Shown one piece after another: positions 32,515 through 43,800 of a stretch of 64,000 bases of DNA. Within the stretch, counting starts at the first letter, position 1. Every line of letters starts with the position of its first letter. The notes under the pieces were generated by a model, which was not told where the DNA came from, did no database searches, and saw nothing but the letters and a program-made list of their open reading frames with translations. The DNA comes from Chara braunii (Eukaryota; Streptophyta; Charophyceae; Charales; Characeae): the NCBI GenBank assembly GCA_003427395.1, contig BFEA01000192.1:526903-590902 (forward strand). The letters run 5' to 3'. A program made the position numbers and the translations under genes.

Positions 32515-32769
32515 TGTTGTTATTATTACTATCATTTTGTTCGTAATATTACTATTGTTTTAATAGCATACTTGTAGCCTTGGCGGGCGGACACAGTAGG
32601 AAGGAGTAAGCAATAGAGTAGCGAAGAAGACTTATCTATTCCGCACCCACAGTCGACAAAGATAACAGCAGAAGTACGTGAGAATGAAAGTACGGTCTGC
32701 AGAAGTAAGATTATAGGAGGAGATGAGTTGGCGTGAAAAGTAGGGGGATAAGGAAGAAGAAGGAGAGGG

Positions 32770-33300
32770 AGAAGACGGGAGAGAGAGTTGTGGCTCGAGA
32801 CTTGGCAACATTGGATCCAGACTCGACAAAGGGACTTAGACATCGCACGGGGGTTATTTGGGACCTCTGCCAGGACTTGGTGTTGACGACATTCCCATCT
32901 TCCTCTCTTCTTCGTATGATCCCCTCCCCTTCGTCTGTGTATAGACTGGACCCGGCGCATTCTTCCTCTATGTAGCACCGGGCCCCTTCACACCTTGTGA
33001 TGAGGATGATGTATGATTGACCTGTACTACGACCTTGATTGGGCTAGTCATTAGTATTTTAAGCATTCTGCTTCGCTATCTTGTGCCACGTGATAGAGAT
33101 CGGTCTCGGTCAGGACAGGTTTGGTATCTAAATCTTCCCTGCGCTATTCGGCATCGTTCTGTACGTATCGGAGTGCTCATTGCAGGGTGAGATTCCACCT
33201 GCATTGCATTGTCCATTCGGTCCTGATCATCGCATTGCGGATCCTCGGCTTACATCGTCCATCTGGGCATGTAACAGAGAGGCAGAAATCGAAGGTGAGA
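32770..33300 (+). repeat. Duplicated block, second copy
   Basis: Partner of 31130-31660. Both copies are followed by a purine-rich GA tract (31640-31850 and 33280-33390), so the duplicated unit includes that tract. Confidence 0.75.
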
Positions 33301-33603
33301 AAGATAGGAGATCGGAGAAGGAGGGAGAAGATAGGACAAGAAGGAAAGGAGAAAGGGGGAGAAAGGAGAGAGAGAGGAGAAGAGCTGACAATGTGATGAT
33401 GATGAGTGTGTGTTGGGGCTGCACTGCAATATTGATCGTCCGGATATGTGGTATCTAAGTCTCCCGCTACGCTGTTTGTGCTATGTATAAGTGGTCGGTT
33501 CTTGTTCTAGTCTGCACCTTTACAGTATCGACAATGTGTATGTGTGCATGTGAGAAAGAGAGAGAGATGAGAAAGAGAGAGAGAGAGAAGGGGAGAGAAA
33601 AGG

Positions 33604-33650
<47 letters not shown>
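33604..33650. repeat. (GAT)n microsatellite
   Basis: About 15 tandem GAT triplets after a GA-rich stretch; Met-repeat open frames across it are artefacts. Confidence 0.95.
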
Positions 33651-33969
33651 TGGGGGCACTTACCTCGCATCGGCGATGGCCTGCATAGGTGACATCTTCA
33701 AGTACTTCGGGCCGCCGCTAATGTCAATAGTTGCATTGTCTCTTTGTAGTCTGTAGTAGCGGTGTAGGGAATAGGCTGAGCACCGAGCGCCAGGTAGGGA
33801 GATAGGGTCTGGATACTCATGTTGGTGGTGGCGAGAGCAAACTCTCATTGACATTGGTTTTCAGAGTTACGAATCTCCATTGGTGTATTATCAGTGCAAT
33901 GCTGCTCTCTCGATACAGTCTGACTATCTGGTTTCAGAGTGATGATGTAGTTTAGAATTTTCATCACGC

Positions 33970-34006
<37 letters not shown>

Positions 34007-34189
34007 AGATGTACGGTAGTTCTTGGGTCCGAGTGGCATCTGTGTGTTAGGGATTGGGTTGTGAAATGAGTGAGAAAAAGTACCTAGGTGGATAGGAGGC
34101 TGTCATTGGTATTAACATCATCACTCGCTGATCGTCAAGTGGTCTGGTTGCTTTCATTACTATAGTTGTAGGCTTAGTCTGTAGAATAG

Positions 34190-34445
34190 ATAGGGCGCCT
34201 GGTGCCGTTCACGAGAGGGAGCTACATTGGGTTGTGCTGTTGGCGTTGCCCTGTTGGGCTTGGACATTGACACACAATTCTTCTGTATCATTCTCAAGTG
34301 GATGGTTACTCAGGTCCATTGTGCTATCCGCTCTTGCTTTGACTACTTGGACTTCAGAGGGATTTTTGCAGTCTGGATTTCTATGCTTCGTCCGCATTCA
34401 TGTCCCTTGCATACTATTATTAATTTATTATTATTATTATTATTA
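34190..34445 (+). repeat. Array segment with terminal ATT tract, first copy
   Basis: ATAGGGCGCCTGGTGCCGTTC...GGGCTTGGACATTGAC...CTACTTGGACTTCAG then an ATT tract (34424-34445). It matches 36478-36775 in order and orientation. Confidence 0.7.
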
Positions 34446-35754
34446 GATGCAAGTAGGAGAGGGGTGCACATACACCTCCCGGCCGCTGAACTTCCCGTGC
34501 GTACCAGAGTCAAACTCATCTTTGTTCATGAACGAAGTTCCCGACGTTGGTAGGTGGGATCAGTAGCACGCATGTATGTGTATGTGTAAGTGTGTGTGTG
34601 AGAAAGATCGACAGACCGACCGAAAGATAAACAAGTACACACATACACACACACATACAGACAGACAGACAGACAGACTCAGACCGACACACGGGCAAAC
34701 AGACAGACGCGGAGAGAGATATAGTGAGATTGGGGAAAGGGAGAATGGGTGAATGGTACTTCCTGGGTACACATGGCATCTGTGGTAGAAGTCGAGGCTG
34801 TGAATGATGCGAGAGACATACACGATGTAGGAATCATGCATCATTAGCCGTTATCTACTCATACTTCGAAAAATTGAGGTCGTCGCCTTCGGCATTGTAG
34901 TTGTAAGTAGGTAGGATCTACCGTCTGTGGTCTGGGTGCAAAGCTCAGATAGGATAACAACAACGATTCCGTGTGGGTGGTGATGAGACTACGACAGCCT
35001 TGTCAATCATGAGCTTTTACTGTGCTCTTGTTCTGAGGGACTCATGATGCAAGGGTACAGTTGGTTTGAAGTCACAACTATCTGATCGCTTGAGGATGAT
35101 GCTATTAGTGCCTGAAGTTGTTGATACTCATCTTGTGTGCACCTGTTGTCGTCATCTTTTGCATTGTAGTATAGGTTAGATAGGATATGTCATCCGTAGT
35201 CTGGGTGCCGAGCGCCAGATAAGACGTCGACTCTAGTTCTTCCTTGATAGTGATGAGACTATACCAGCATTGTCAAAAAGGAGCTCTTGGTATCCTCGTA
35301 TTTGGTAAGACCTGCGATACTACCGGCCAGAATGGTTCGAGGTCGCAACTATCTGCTCTGTGTATGGTACTGTTTGATTGCTAAAACTGATGATTACTCA
35401 TCTCCACTGCTTATTCATGGTATTATTTTTTTTTTATTATTATTATTATTGTTATTATCAGACTCGCCTTCGTTCACGCTTTCATGAATGTAAACAGTAG
35501 CGCAGCAAACTGGCAACATATGCCCACTCAAAACTCAAAGATATGGCATTCTGATACAAGACACAGTAGATGACCATGGCTCGTCAGCGCCCAAACAACT
35601 CCCTGTTTCGCACACACTAGATCACCACGAGTGTTCCACATGTTACCTACTACGCACACGCACGAGTAGAGGGAAAATACAAACAGACAGGCAGCCCTAC
35701 AGCAAAACAGGGGGACGGACAGCCAGACATACAGGACCGGACTGGACAGAACGA

Positions 35755-36110
35755 ACACAGTCTGGGGCAGTCATACGCAGTTTGAGGCGAACAGGTACAA
35801 GCCCGAGGCTGACAAGCACGGTTTGAGGCAGGCATACACAGTCCGAGGCGGACGGACAGTCTGGAGCACGCACCCAAATACGTGGTCAACGCTGTGACAC
35901 ACACAGATATATGTTGTGACACGGCCAAACACCGTGACATACACAGTCACAATGACACACGCACGCAGCATACATACACAGTTACGGAGGCAGACACTGT
36001 GAAACCACACAGATATACAACCAAGCAGGTGCAGTGACGAGGTGACACAGTCACGCCGTGACAGGTACGCTGAAACGAAGGCACTGTGACACAGCCACAC
36101 ACACACACAC
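35755..36110. repeat. Minisatellite of GAGGC/ACAGTC-type units
   Basis: Imperfect units such as CAGTTTGAGGCGAACAGG, CGGTTTGAGGCAGGCATAC and CAGTCCGAGGCGGACGGAC (about 24-34 bp) repeat from 35760 to 35875, then CA/GTGACAC-rich sequence to 36110. Cysteine- and valine-rich minus-strand frames are by-products of this composition. Confidence 0.6.
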
Positions 36111-36477
36111 GCTACACTCTACCAGCCACGGCCTTCGCCACCTACCCTATCCTATGGCTACTTCCTTAACCACTACAATCTCTGGGCATCTGCAGACCTC
36201 CTTGGACAAAATCGCTATGACAAGGCCCCGCATGGCTTCCGCATAAAGGGATGAATGGTTGGGCACCGCCTGTGGGGTAGGGAGTTGGCGGCCATAGCCT
36301 GGCTGTCTATGTGCGCAGAGGGGAAAAGGGTGCTGTGTGGATTACCAGGGGAGAGTGTGGGTGAAAAGAGAGACATACCTGGGTAAAGAAGAGGTCGACA
36401 TTGGTGTCTACGTCCTCTCTAGCCGGCCCTCTGGGTGTCTGATTGCTTCCATGGCTGTAGTTATAAATTAGGCTATG

Positions 36478-36775
36478 ATAGGTGCGCCGGACGCCGTTCA
36501 AGAGAAAGGGCTATATTGGGTCATGTTGTTTGTGTTGACCGACTGGGCTTGGACATTGACTCACGATTATGCTGTATAGTTCTCAGAAGGATGGTTACTT
36601 GGTTCTATTGTGCTATCAGCCCTGGCTTGGACTACTTGGACTTCAGTATGACTTAGCAATTAGATTTATGTGCTTCATCCATATTCATGTTTTAGCATTC
36701 TTATTCTTCTTCTTATTATTATTATTACTATTATTAAAATTATTATTATTATTATTATTATTATTATTTTTATTG
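36478..36775 (+). repeat. Array segment with terminal ATT tract, second copy
   Basis: Partner of 34190-34445; the ATT tract runs from about 36711 to 36775 and is followed by the TCAGACTCG block also seen after the tracts at 35459 and 37967. Confidence 0.7.
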
Positions 36776-36838
36776 GGCAAATCAGACTCGTCTCATTCAT
36801 ACTTTTCATGTATGTAAAGAGCAGCACATCAAGCCTCG

Positions 36839-37230
36839 TGCCCGCCCTAAGTGAAGGCGGGCCAGATACTGTGACTGCCCTGAGTAAAGGGCTGGTCAGG
36901 ATATCCAAGAACAGGCCTTTCTTCCAACGTGTTGTAAAGTAGGTATCCGACAGTCACAGCACGCCAGTTGGTTGGAGTGCATCTTGGAACCCAGACTCCT
37001 GTGAGAAGCAGTTGAGCCCAGGGCCTCAGTTGATTGAGCCCTGGGCACAGGCCAGACAAGGCCGACGCATCACACATTGGACGCAGGCCAATCAGAAAGC
37101 AGCATTGACGTAGTAAAGGCCGAGCTTACCAATGGGATATCGGGAAAGGACCTCAGCTGGACGGTGGCCCAGGCATAAGGGGCGCAACTGTACTTCCTGG
37201 GCCTGGGTGCAGGTACTAAGACCCAGGCGC
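36839..37230. repeat. Cluster of GC-rich hairpins
   Basis: GCCCGCC (36840-36846) pairs with GGCGGGC (36856-36862) around CTAAGTGAA. GCCC/GGGC pair in GCCCTGAGTAAAGGGC just downstream. GCCCAGGGC (37016-37024) pairs with GCCCTGGGC (37038-37046). CCTGGGT (37202-37208) pairs with ACCCAGG (37221-37227). The first contains GCCCTAAGTGAAGGC, the exact reverse complement of the core in the 61500-62850 array. Confidence 0.7.
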
Positions 37231-37878
37231 AGGCTCAACACAGACTAAGCGCCAGCACACAGATGCACAGACTACACAGACTACCCACACGCATGCGGAT
37301 ACACAGTCTACACAGACTACACAGTCACACAGCAGAACACTGTGACAGTCACACATACTATGACACAGTCACGCACCAGGGCATTGACACACAGTCCGAC
37401 AGATGGTCAGACACGGTCAAAATAAGCGGTTTGACAGGTATTCAGATACAGACAGACATGTGGACAGGCAGCAGGCAACCATAGCAAAGTTTATCGGCCT
37501 ATAACAAAGTAGGAACGCAAGGGCGACCTGCTGGATGCAAGTGACATCTAAGAGATGGGGGGAAAGGGGTTGCGAATAATGCAGGAAAACACACCTGTTG
37601 CTGAAAGCAGGCGAGGCTGGCTGCTGTATGCCCATACCTTGGAAATAGTGGTGTGGTCATCATTCGACTTCAGTAATATACGCTAGATAGGACCTGACAT
37701 TCATAGTCTGGGCGTCAACGCCAGATAAGATATCGATCCTGATGCTTCGTTAATAATGATGGGAATATACCAACCTATCAGTATGAGCTTGCTGAGCACT
37801 TATCTAGTAGAACTCGTCATGCAACTCTGCATTTGGTTCGAGATCATGAATATCTGGGCTCGTGTATATGTTGCTTCT

Positions 37879-37959
37879 TGTATTATTATTATTATTATTA
37901 TTATTACTATTATTATTGTTATTATTATTTATTATTACTATTATTGTTAGTATTATTAG
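37879..37959. repeat. ATT-type microsatellite, interrupted
   Basis: About 80 bp of ATT triplets with single-base interruptions; flanked downstream by the TCAGACTTACTC block. Confidence 0.9.
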
Positions 37960-38223
37960 GAAACAATCAGACTTACTCTCATCCACGCTGGCAAACAGCG
38001 CCCACGACTCCTGACCCACGTACATGGGATTACCACTAGATACCCCACACTTGACACGTAGTGTACAGTCAACTACACGGTCGCGCACAGACTGTGAAAA
38101 CATAGTGACACGACGAGGGGAGACGCACATCGAAACGAACCTGTGAGTGAATTGTTGTTGATGGTATACCACTACTCAGACATTTGTGTGATCTCACAAC
38201 CCGGTTTTAGATATCATTCATCC

Positions 38224-38225
<2 letters not shown>

Positions 38226-38259
<34 letters not shown>

Positions 38260-38282
38260 GTATTAGTATTTTATTTTTATTA

Positions 38283-38329
<47 letters not shown>

Positions 38330-38342
38330 GCTATTATTGTTG

Positions 38343-38389
<47 letters not shown>

Positions 38390-38390
38390 T
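38226..38390. repeat. ATT-type microsatellite, compound
   Basis: About 165 bp of ATT triplets with several interruptions, the longest in the window. Poly-Asn and poly-Tyr frames across it are not genes. Confidence 0.95.
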
Positions 38391-39129
38391 ATATCATTTG
38401 AGATCACATGCTAGGATAGAAATCAGAGGTGGGAAAGGGGTGCAAGGCAGCAAAGCGAGGGAGGGTCGTCAACAAGTATGATGACTCTTCCCTCCTTCAC
38501 CCTTCTCCGTTTTCGTATATCTAAGCCCCACACATATACACAACCACCTTCAAGAAACATAAGTGAAAATTGTATTTTCAAATGGCTTGCTGAAATCAGA
38601 ACTCAAGCACAAATGACTCCTATTCCATACTTGATCCATGTAACAAGGCGATTGCGGGAGCTCTGCCGGAGTTCAGGCGGAACTCTGGAGGCAGGGAACG
38701 ACGAGGTACGTTGCTTCGACCCAATTGTTGTTTCAGAACGTATAGGCTATCATCCGTAACGATGCTCATAAGGGTTAGGAATTCAGGATCAATAACTCTT
38801 CAAGGGTTAAGGGATGGACAAAGGTCTTGGATTGCGGGTAGAGTAAAAGCTGGCTGGGTGAAAACTAATTTGCTTCTGATACAACGATCTTGCTATGTGG
38901 GTGTTCTTTGGGGATGTGGATGTAAAGGGGATCAATTACTCATACTCTTCTCTCTATACGTCACCTAACGATGATGGGTATTCATTAGTTCAGCTTGTGG
39001 TGATTGAATGCAACGGTGATGATTCGTGTCTTTTTATTCTTGTCATATCCAACCATAAGTCCCCAAAACTGACAACAGTTCAAGACGAGTGTCATCAAAG
39101 GCGATAACTTGATCCGTCGATAAGACTTG

Positions 39130-39855
39130 TGTGGAGGTAAGAATAGCAGGGAAAACCTGCCTTAACTCCGATGAGCCTTACGCTCGGTCAGTGGTAAGAG
39201 CAAGGATCCTTGGACACCCGCCTTATTGAGGGCTAGCCAGTGATAAGAGTAGCAGGGAAATCCTGCCTTATCAGTGACTAGTCTGACATAAGAGNNNNNN
39301 NNNNNNNNNNNNNNNNNNNNNNNNNNNNNNNNNNNNNNNNNNNNNNNNNNNNNNNNNNNNNNNNNNNNNNNNNNNNNNNNNNNNNNNNNNNNNNNNNNNN
39401 NNNNNNNNNNNNNNNNNNNNNNNNNNNNNNNNNNNNNNNNNNNNNNNNNNNNNNNNNNNNNNNNNNNNNNNNNNNNNNNNNNNNNNNNNNNNNNNNNNNN
39501 NNNNNNNNNNNNNNNNNNNNNNNNNNNNNNNNNNNNNNNNNNNNNNNNNNNNNNCAAGGATCCTTGGACACCCGCCTTATTGAGGGCTAGCCAGTGATAA
39601 GAGTAGCAGGGAAATCCTGCCTTATTAGTGACTAATCTAATATAAGAGTAGCGAGGTTTCAAGGACACCTGCCTTATCAGTAAACATCCTAGTACTTAGT
39701 CAGTGATAAGAGTAACAAGGATCCTTGGACACCCGCCTTATTGAGGGCTAGCCAGTGATAAAAGTAGCAGGGAAATTTTGCCTTATCAGTGACTAGTCTG
39801 ATATAAGAGTAGCGAGGTTTCAATGACACCTGCCTTATCAGTGGTTAGCCATAGG
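39130..39855 (+). repeat. Higher-order hairpin array (GATAAG...CCTTATC units)
   Basis: Units of about 50 bp open with GATAAGAGTAG and close with GCCTTATC (outer stem GATAAG/CTTATC). The inside alternates between three types: GCAGGGAAATCCTGC (stem GCAGG/CCTGC), CAAGGATCCTTG (perfect palindrome followed by GACACCC), and CGAGGTTTCAAGGACACCTG. Three units together make a repeat of about 165 bp seen at 39560-39725 and 39725-39850. Bases 39295-39554 are an assembly gap. Confidence 0.8.
39295..39554. other. Assembly gap (260 N)
   Basis: Run of unknown bases within the repeat array; the array continues in register on both sides, so its true length is unknown. Confidence 1.
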
Positions 39856-39870
39856 GTTAAGCCTACCGCT

Positions 39871-41049
39871 AAGTGTGCTTCAGCGCACAGGGGTCAAGAC
39901 CCACAAGGTTTGCCTGCAAATTTTCTCCACAATCTGCATCATTCGGTCCCACCTAACTATCTCTAATTCTACCGGGAGGGTAAAGCGAGTTCTTGACTCA
40001 GAGAGACTTAACGCCCTTTGAAATTTCGATTTGAGCTCAATTACATGATCCCTTTCTGAATTGAATAAATGGTATTGCTTGTGGTGGCTAGGGACATGGG
40101 GCTCATAAAAAGAAGGGAACTGAGTAGAATCGCAGGGATGAAAGGGCGAAGAATGCGCCTTGATTCGTCGCCTGGACCGACTGGACAGCAGACTGACAGT
40201 TAGATCAGGGTAGAAGTTAGGCAGTAGGTCGACGACATGCACCGAACTTTGGGTCACAAGTCTAGAAGGGATCTTTTAGGACCCAAAGAGAGGACGCTGA
40301 GATTCTTTCGGACCATCACTCTTGGAGAGGACTACGGAAGAAATCCGTAAGAAACTTCAAATTTTGTTATCTCTGGATAACAGGTCGGTATAATTCCGAC
40401 TCAATTTCCACATGGCTTGATACCAACACCTAAGACAAGACCTAAGAAGGGAACAGATAAATCTTCCTCCTGTATCTACGACTAAATTTGTCAAAGTCAC
40501 ACTCAGAGGTCTTCTGAAAAATCTGAAGGGGCTGGGGTAAAAGGAGTCAGATTTAAGAAGGAATGTTGTCTTCAAGATTTTGGGGCGTGAGTGGCTTGCT
40601 ATGAATGGGTTAAAGGTTGACGCTTGTAGCGCATTCTGTGTCTGCATCTGTATGTGTGTATGTGATTTTGTTGCATCTGCACAGGTGTTGGACATTGTGC
40701 TATCTTCTGGATTTGGATCACTTGGGATAATTGGACAACGGGCACAACAATTGTGAAAAGTGAGGTCCACCGCTCATTCAACTCCCCCTGATTTACATAC
40801 GTACATATATATGTATATATATATGTGAAAAAGAGATCGTAGCTGGTCAAGCTCAGAAAATCATTTGTCTAGGTTTCTGTTCGAGAGAAAGAGGAATTAC
40901 AAAGTGCTCGACTATGGCTTCTCATAAGATCAACAGAAGAAACACAGAGTCATTGTCATAGTTAGTTAAGCGTGGAAGACTGTCCGAGAAGTCGACCTGA
41001 TTAGATAGTCGGTCCGGAGAATTAGCACCTCGGAGCTCGACATACGGGT
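39871..41049. other. Gene-free stretch with GTTATC...GATAAC end module
   Basis: A 125-codon minus-strand frame (39880-40257) has protein-like composition (RTRFTLPVELEIVRWDRMMQ) but no motif I recognise, so it is left uncalled. At 40363-40400, TTGTTATCTCTGGATAACAGGTCGG followed by ACTCAA matches the end module at 53628 and its inverse at 16051. On the minus strand near 40408-40425, GTGTTGGTATCAAGCC resembles a retroelement primer-binding site for initiator tRNA-Met (TGGTATCAGAGC), suggesting an LTR boundary (weak). Confidence 0.4.
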
Positions 41050-41345
41050 TAGTTTTAAGGCATTCTACCGTGCGTATGCCTATGCTACGGCGATCGAGAA
41101 AACACCCTCGGCCGACCTACCTCTGCAATTGCATACAAAAGCCTTTGCACGTGGGTCAATAGCTCAGCAGGGATACGCCCACCTAAGGGATGGTGACAGC
41201 TCCCGCAGGTGGAGGTAATGTTGTACCTCGCGGGATCCCTAACCTGTCGTAGGGAGTCGCGAGAGGTATAGCACGCGCGCACGGTCGGAGTTGGTATTGC
41301 GTAAAGTGACAAAATAAGCTCCTGCGTGACACGACCGTGAGGTCC
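41050..41345 (+). mobile_element. Dispersed module A, partial copy at the block's right edge
   Basis: GTATGCCTATGCTACGGCGA, ACACCCTCGGCCGACC, CACCTAAGGGATGGTGACAG with CTCCCGCAGGTGGAGG, and CTCCTGCGTGACACGACCG match the reverse complement of 13733-14040, so the two edges of the 27.8-kb block carry inverted copies. Confidence 0.7.
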
Positions 41346-41397
41346 GACACAAAAACTACTTTGTGTCTGGGTGTGGGACCGCCGCGCGTGACAACGC

Positions 41398-41550
41398 CCA
41401 CACACTCTCTGATCCAATAAAAAATGCGAGTGTCACTCGCAACCTCCGGGAGTTGATTGTGGTCACTTATAAATGAGACACTCCCTCGGATATCGCTAAA
41501 GACGCATCTTCTGTGAGATGTAAAAATACGCTCAAATACCCTTGTGGGCC
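41398..41550 (+). repeat. Module C at the block's right edge
   Basis: CCCACACACTCTCTGATCC through CTTCTGTGAGATGTAAAAATACG and CAAATACCCTTGTGGGCC match the inner part of the foldback arm (17371-17545). The palindromic signature is cut in half exactly at the CGACAAC boundary. Confidence 0.75.
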
Positions 41551-41556
41551 GACAAC

Positions 41557-43800
41557 GCAATAAATGCTCCTTCAGATTGTTCTGATGAAAAAACTTACAT
41601 CGAAAACCAGTAATTTTTAGTCATTCAACAATAACAATTGATGATTTTGTAAAGCAACAAATTATACACCAACATATTAAAGAATTAATGATACAAGTAT
41701 TTGTTCAATTAATTCTTCTTCAAAATTTGCAAATGTATTTGATCCAACGTTAGATGCAAAAATGTTTCCTCACCTATTTCCATATGGAAGAGGTTTTACA
41801 AAAGAAATTGATCGAAAAATTCATGTATCAAATGAACTTTGTGTCCAACTTTATTGCTTACTTAGCCATAAAGAAATTGCACAAGATAATCACTACGTGT
41901 TAGCTTCATTCGACAAACTAACACTTCATAGAGGTTACACAATGCCAAATATAACATGCAGTTCTCATCCTTCATCACATAAACCAATATGAAACATTAC
42001 AATCGAAAAATTACGAATTGACTTAGAAAACAATCGTCGCCGACGTTGTCGTCATCCACCATTACCTATTTCTAATACAGTAAATAGATTCTGAAAAACT
42101 GTTGAATGTATTGCAGCATACCTTTGGGGAAGCAACGCAAAACGTCGTGCTCAACGACAAGAAGCATTCGCCACCTGTAATCGATTTGGGGAACCAGGTC
42201 TTTTTTTAACAATAACACCTAACACAGATATATCATTAACATTTTCATCCTATGCAGACATTTTAAGTGTAGCAGACTTTCTAAATGCGTTTGAACATAC
42301 ACCACACATACCATTATCCCAACTCAAATCTGTTTCGATGGCTGATAACATTTCATCAGCAAGACTATTTGAGCATCTAATAAACATGTTTTTTTAAACA
42401 GTCATTGGTTTAAGTACAAAAAATAAAAAACATCACCAAACGGAGGATCATTTGGAAACGTTAATCCATACCTTAGCATGGTAGAAACACAAGGACGTTG
42501 GACATTACATCTTCATTGCATAATTTGGCTCAAAAATGTCCCACCCACTACAAACATTTTTGATCAACTTCAAAAATTTACGACTAATTTGAATACTACT
42601 ATCATAAATTATGTAAACACTATTGACACTACTTTGATTCCACATGCAATCACTAACCTACCATGTTCTACTTGTCATTTGCAAGGACTGTGTTACGTTC
42701 CAATTCAAATAAATAATAAATCAAATCGCTCACTTTTAAAAAAAAATCAAGACCCAGAACATTTGAAAGAACCAATAAGTGGACAATGTGAAAAATGTAA
42801 AACAAAAGTCAGCTGGCAACACTTATTACGCCAAACTATTTTCAAAACAACAAAAAAAGACAAAAAATCAAGGTACACAAAAACAGATAAAGTCTGCTGA
42901 AACTTGTACCCTCGAACACATCATGAATAAACCATACGTACATCTTCAGGCATTGAATTACAACGAACTTTTGGTTACGAATACATTAATAATTATAACA
43001 ATGTCATTTATGGAACCTAAAATGCAACCGCGACATACAACCCTTATTTGGAGGTGTTGAAGCTAGCGACCGTATATAGTACGCTTGTAGATATACTACC
43101 AAAGACCAACATAAAATCGATTGTAATATTGTTTTGCAATCAACTGCATTTGATGCATTTTAAAAACGAGAATAACTAGCGCAAAAAGACGAACCAATGT
43201 TTCCTAATACAAAAGCACGTAGACGACTAACATCACAAATGTTCACAATGACAAACAAACAAGAAGTTGTTGGTCCATTGTGTGTTTTATACATAATTAG
43301 ACAATCTTGTGCATATACAAATCACTATTATATTTTTTTGAACCTTAACAATATGCTTAAACAACTTTTAGAAAACACATAAACAATATGCATCATAGAA
43401 TACGACAATGAAGTTTATGTCGTTATTTCTCCTTTAAACGATTATAAATTTCGTCCACATTCTTTATCATCACTTTCTCTCTATACATTCACTTCACATT
43501 ATTTTAGAAAAAATAATATTTTATCTTCTTCAACTGATTTAATGTTCACAAAAAATCACCCATTATGTAAATCAAAACATCTCGGTCGATAAAGGATTCC
43601 ACGAATACCTAATATTCCATCAGGATATCGCACTCCACTCTATGAAACATGCAAAACACAAGACGAATTAACTCGTCATGCTCAACTAGCTCTACTATTA
43701 TTCAAACCATTCCGCAACCTTCAAGATTTGTTACCTAACAACAATGACTGACAAACACAATTCCTTCAATATTACAATATCATGCTCATTTTTGTTCGTT
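41557..43800 (+). pseudogene. Helitron Rep domain relic (HUH endonuclease)
   Basis: Rep nicks and joins DNA in rolling-circle transposition. AKMFPHLFPYGRGF (from 41759) and SHKEIAQDNHYVLASFDKLT mark the Helitron-like N domain. GEPGLFLTITPNTD (about 42193-42235) is the first Rep motif. VETQGRWTLHLHCIIWL (42481-42531) is the second, with H-x-H histidines at 42508 and 42514. Two cysteine pairs (CSTC, CEKC) follow. KARRRLTSQMFTMTNKQEVV with GPLCVLYIIRQSCAYTNHYY (43206-43340) and ALLLFKPFRNLQDLLPNNND (about 43688-43747) are further family blocks. The tyrosine motif could not be placed. Several stops, four of them TGA, and frameshifts inactivate it. Confidence 0.8.

Larger units (their letters stand above)
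30900..38400. repeat. Degenerate array of duplicated segments with internal ATT tracts
   Basis: No gene. Diverged duplicated blocks recur: 31130-31660 against 32770-33300; 34190-34445 against 36478-36775, with a partial copy at 32270-32430; and a CTGGGTGCCGAGCGCCAGATAAG-type block at about 33773, 34928, 35204 and 37707. An ATT microsatellite sits at the same place after a GGCTTGGACATTGAC...ACTTGGACTTCAG stretch (34424, 36711), and a TCAGACTCG block follows it at about 35459, 36782 and 37967. This is an ancient segmental or tandem array, probably of a non-coding mobile element. Confidence 0.6.
38640..39870 (+). mobile_element. Hairpin-array element, copy 3
   Basis: Starts with the conserved head GATTGCGGGAGCTCTGCCGG (38649), with the hairpin GAGTTC (38669-38674)/GAACTC (38680-38685), then about 430 bp of unrelated non-coding sequence and an array of GATAAG/CTTATC hairpins (39130-39855). 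The organisation is that of copies 1 and 2 with a third type of array. A 260-base gap lies inside the array. Confidence 0.55.
13733..41556. mobile_element. 27.8-kb block inserted in the Helitron gene
   Basis: The block starts GTTGTCGAGCGCATCGG (13733) and ends GGGCCGACAAC (41556), giving a perfect 7-bp terminal inverted repeat. About 300 bp of module A lie near each end in opposite orientations (13733-14040 and 41058-41345). Deleting the block joins GAC (13730-13732) to GCA (41557-41559) in frame within the Helitron protein. The interior is a mosaic of other repeats and contains no transposase I can recognise. Either a very large composite or nested insertion, or a rearrangement or scaffolding effect, could explain it; two assembly gaps lie inside. 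Confidence 0.55.

Noticed and set aside
32389-32577. Poly-Tyr, poly-Ile and poly-Asn proteins here and at 37804-38481
   Set aside because: They are translations of ATT microsatellites in various frames.
30834-38390. LINE or SINE 3' tails formed by ATT repeats
   Set aside because: Sequence on both sides of several tracts is conserved between copies, so the tracts are internal to the repeat unit rather than terminal.
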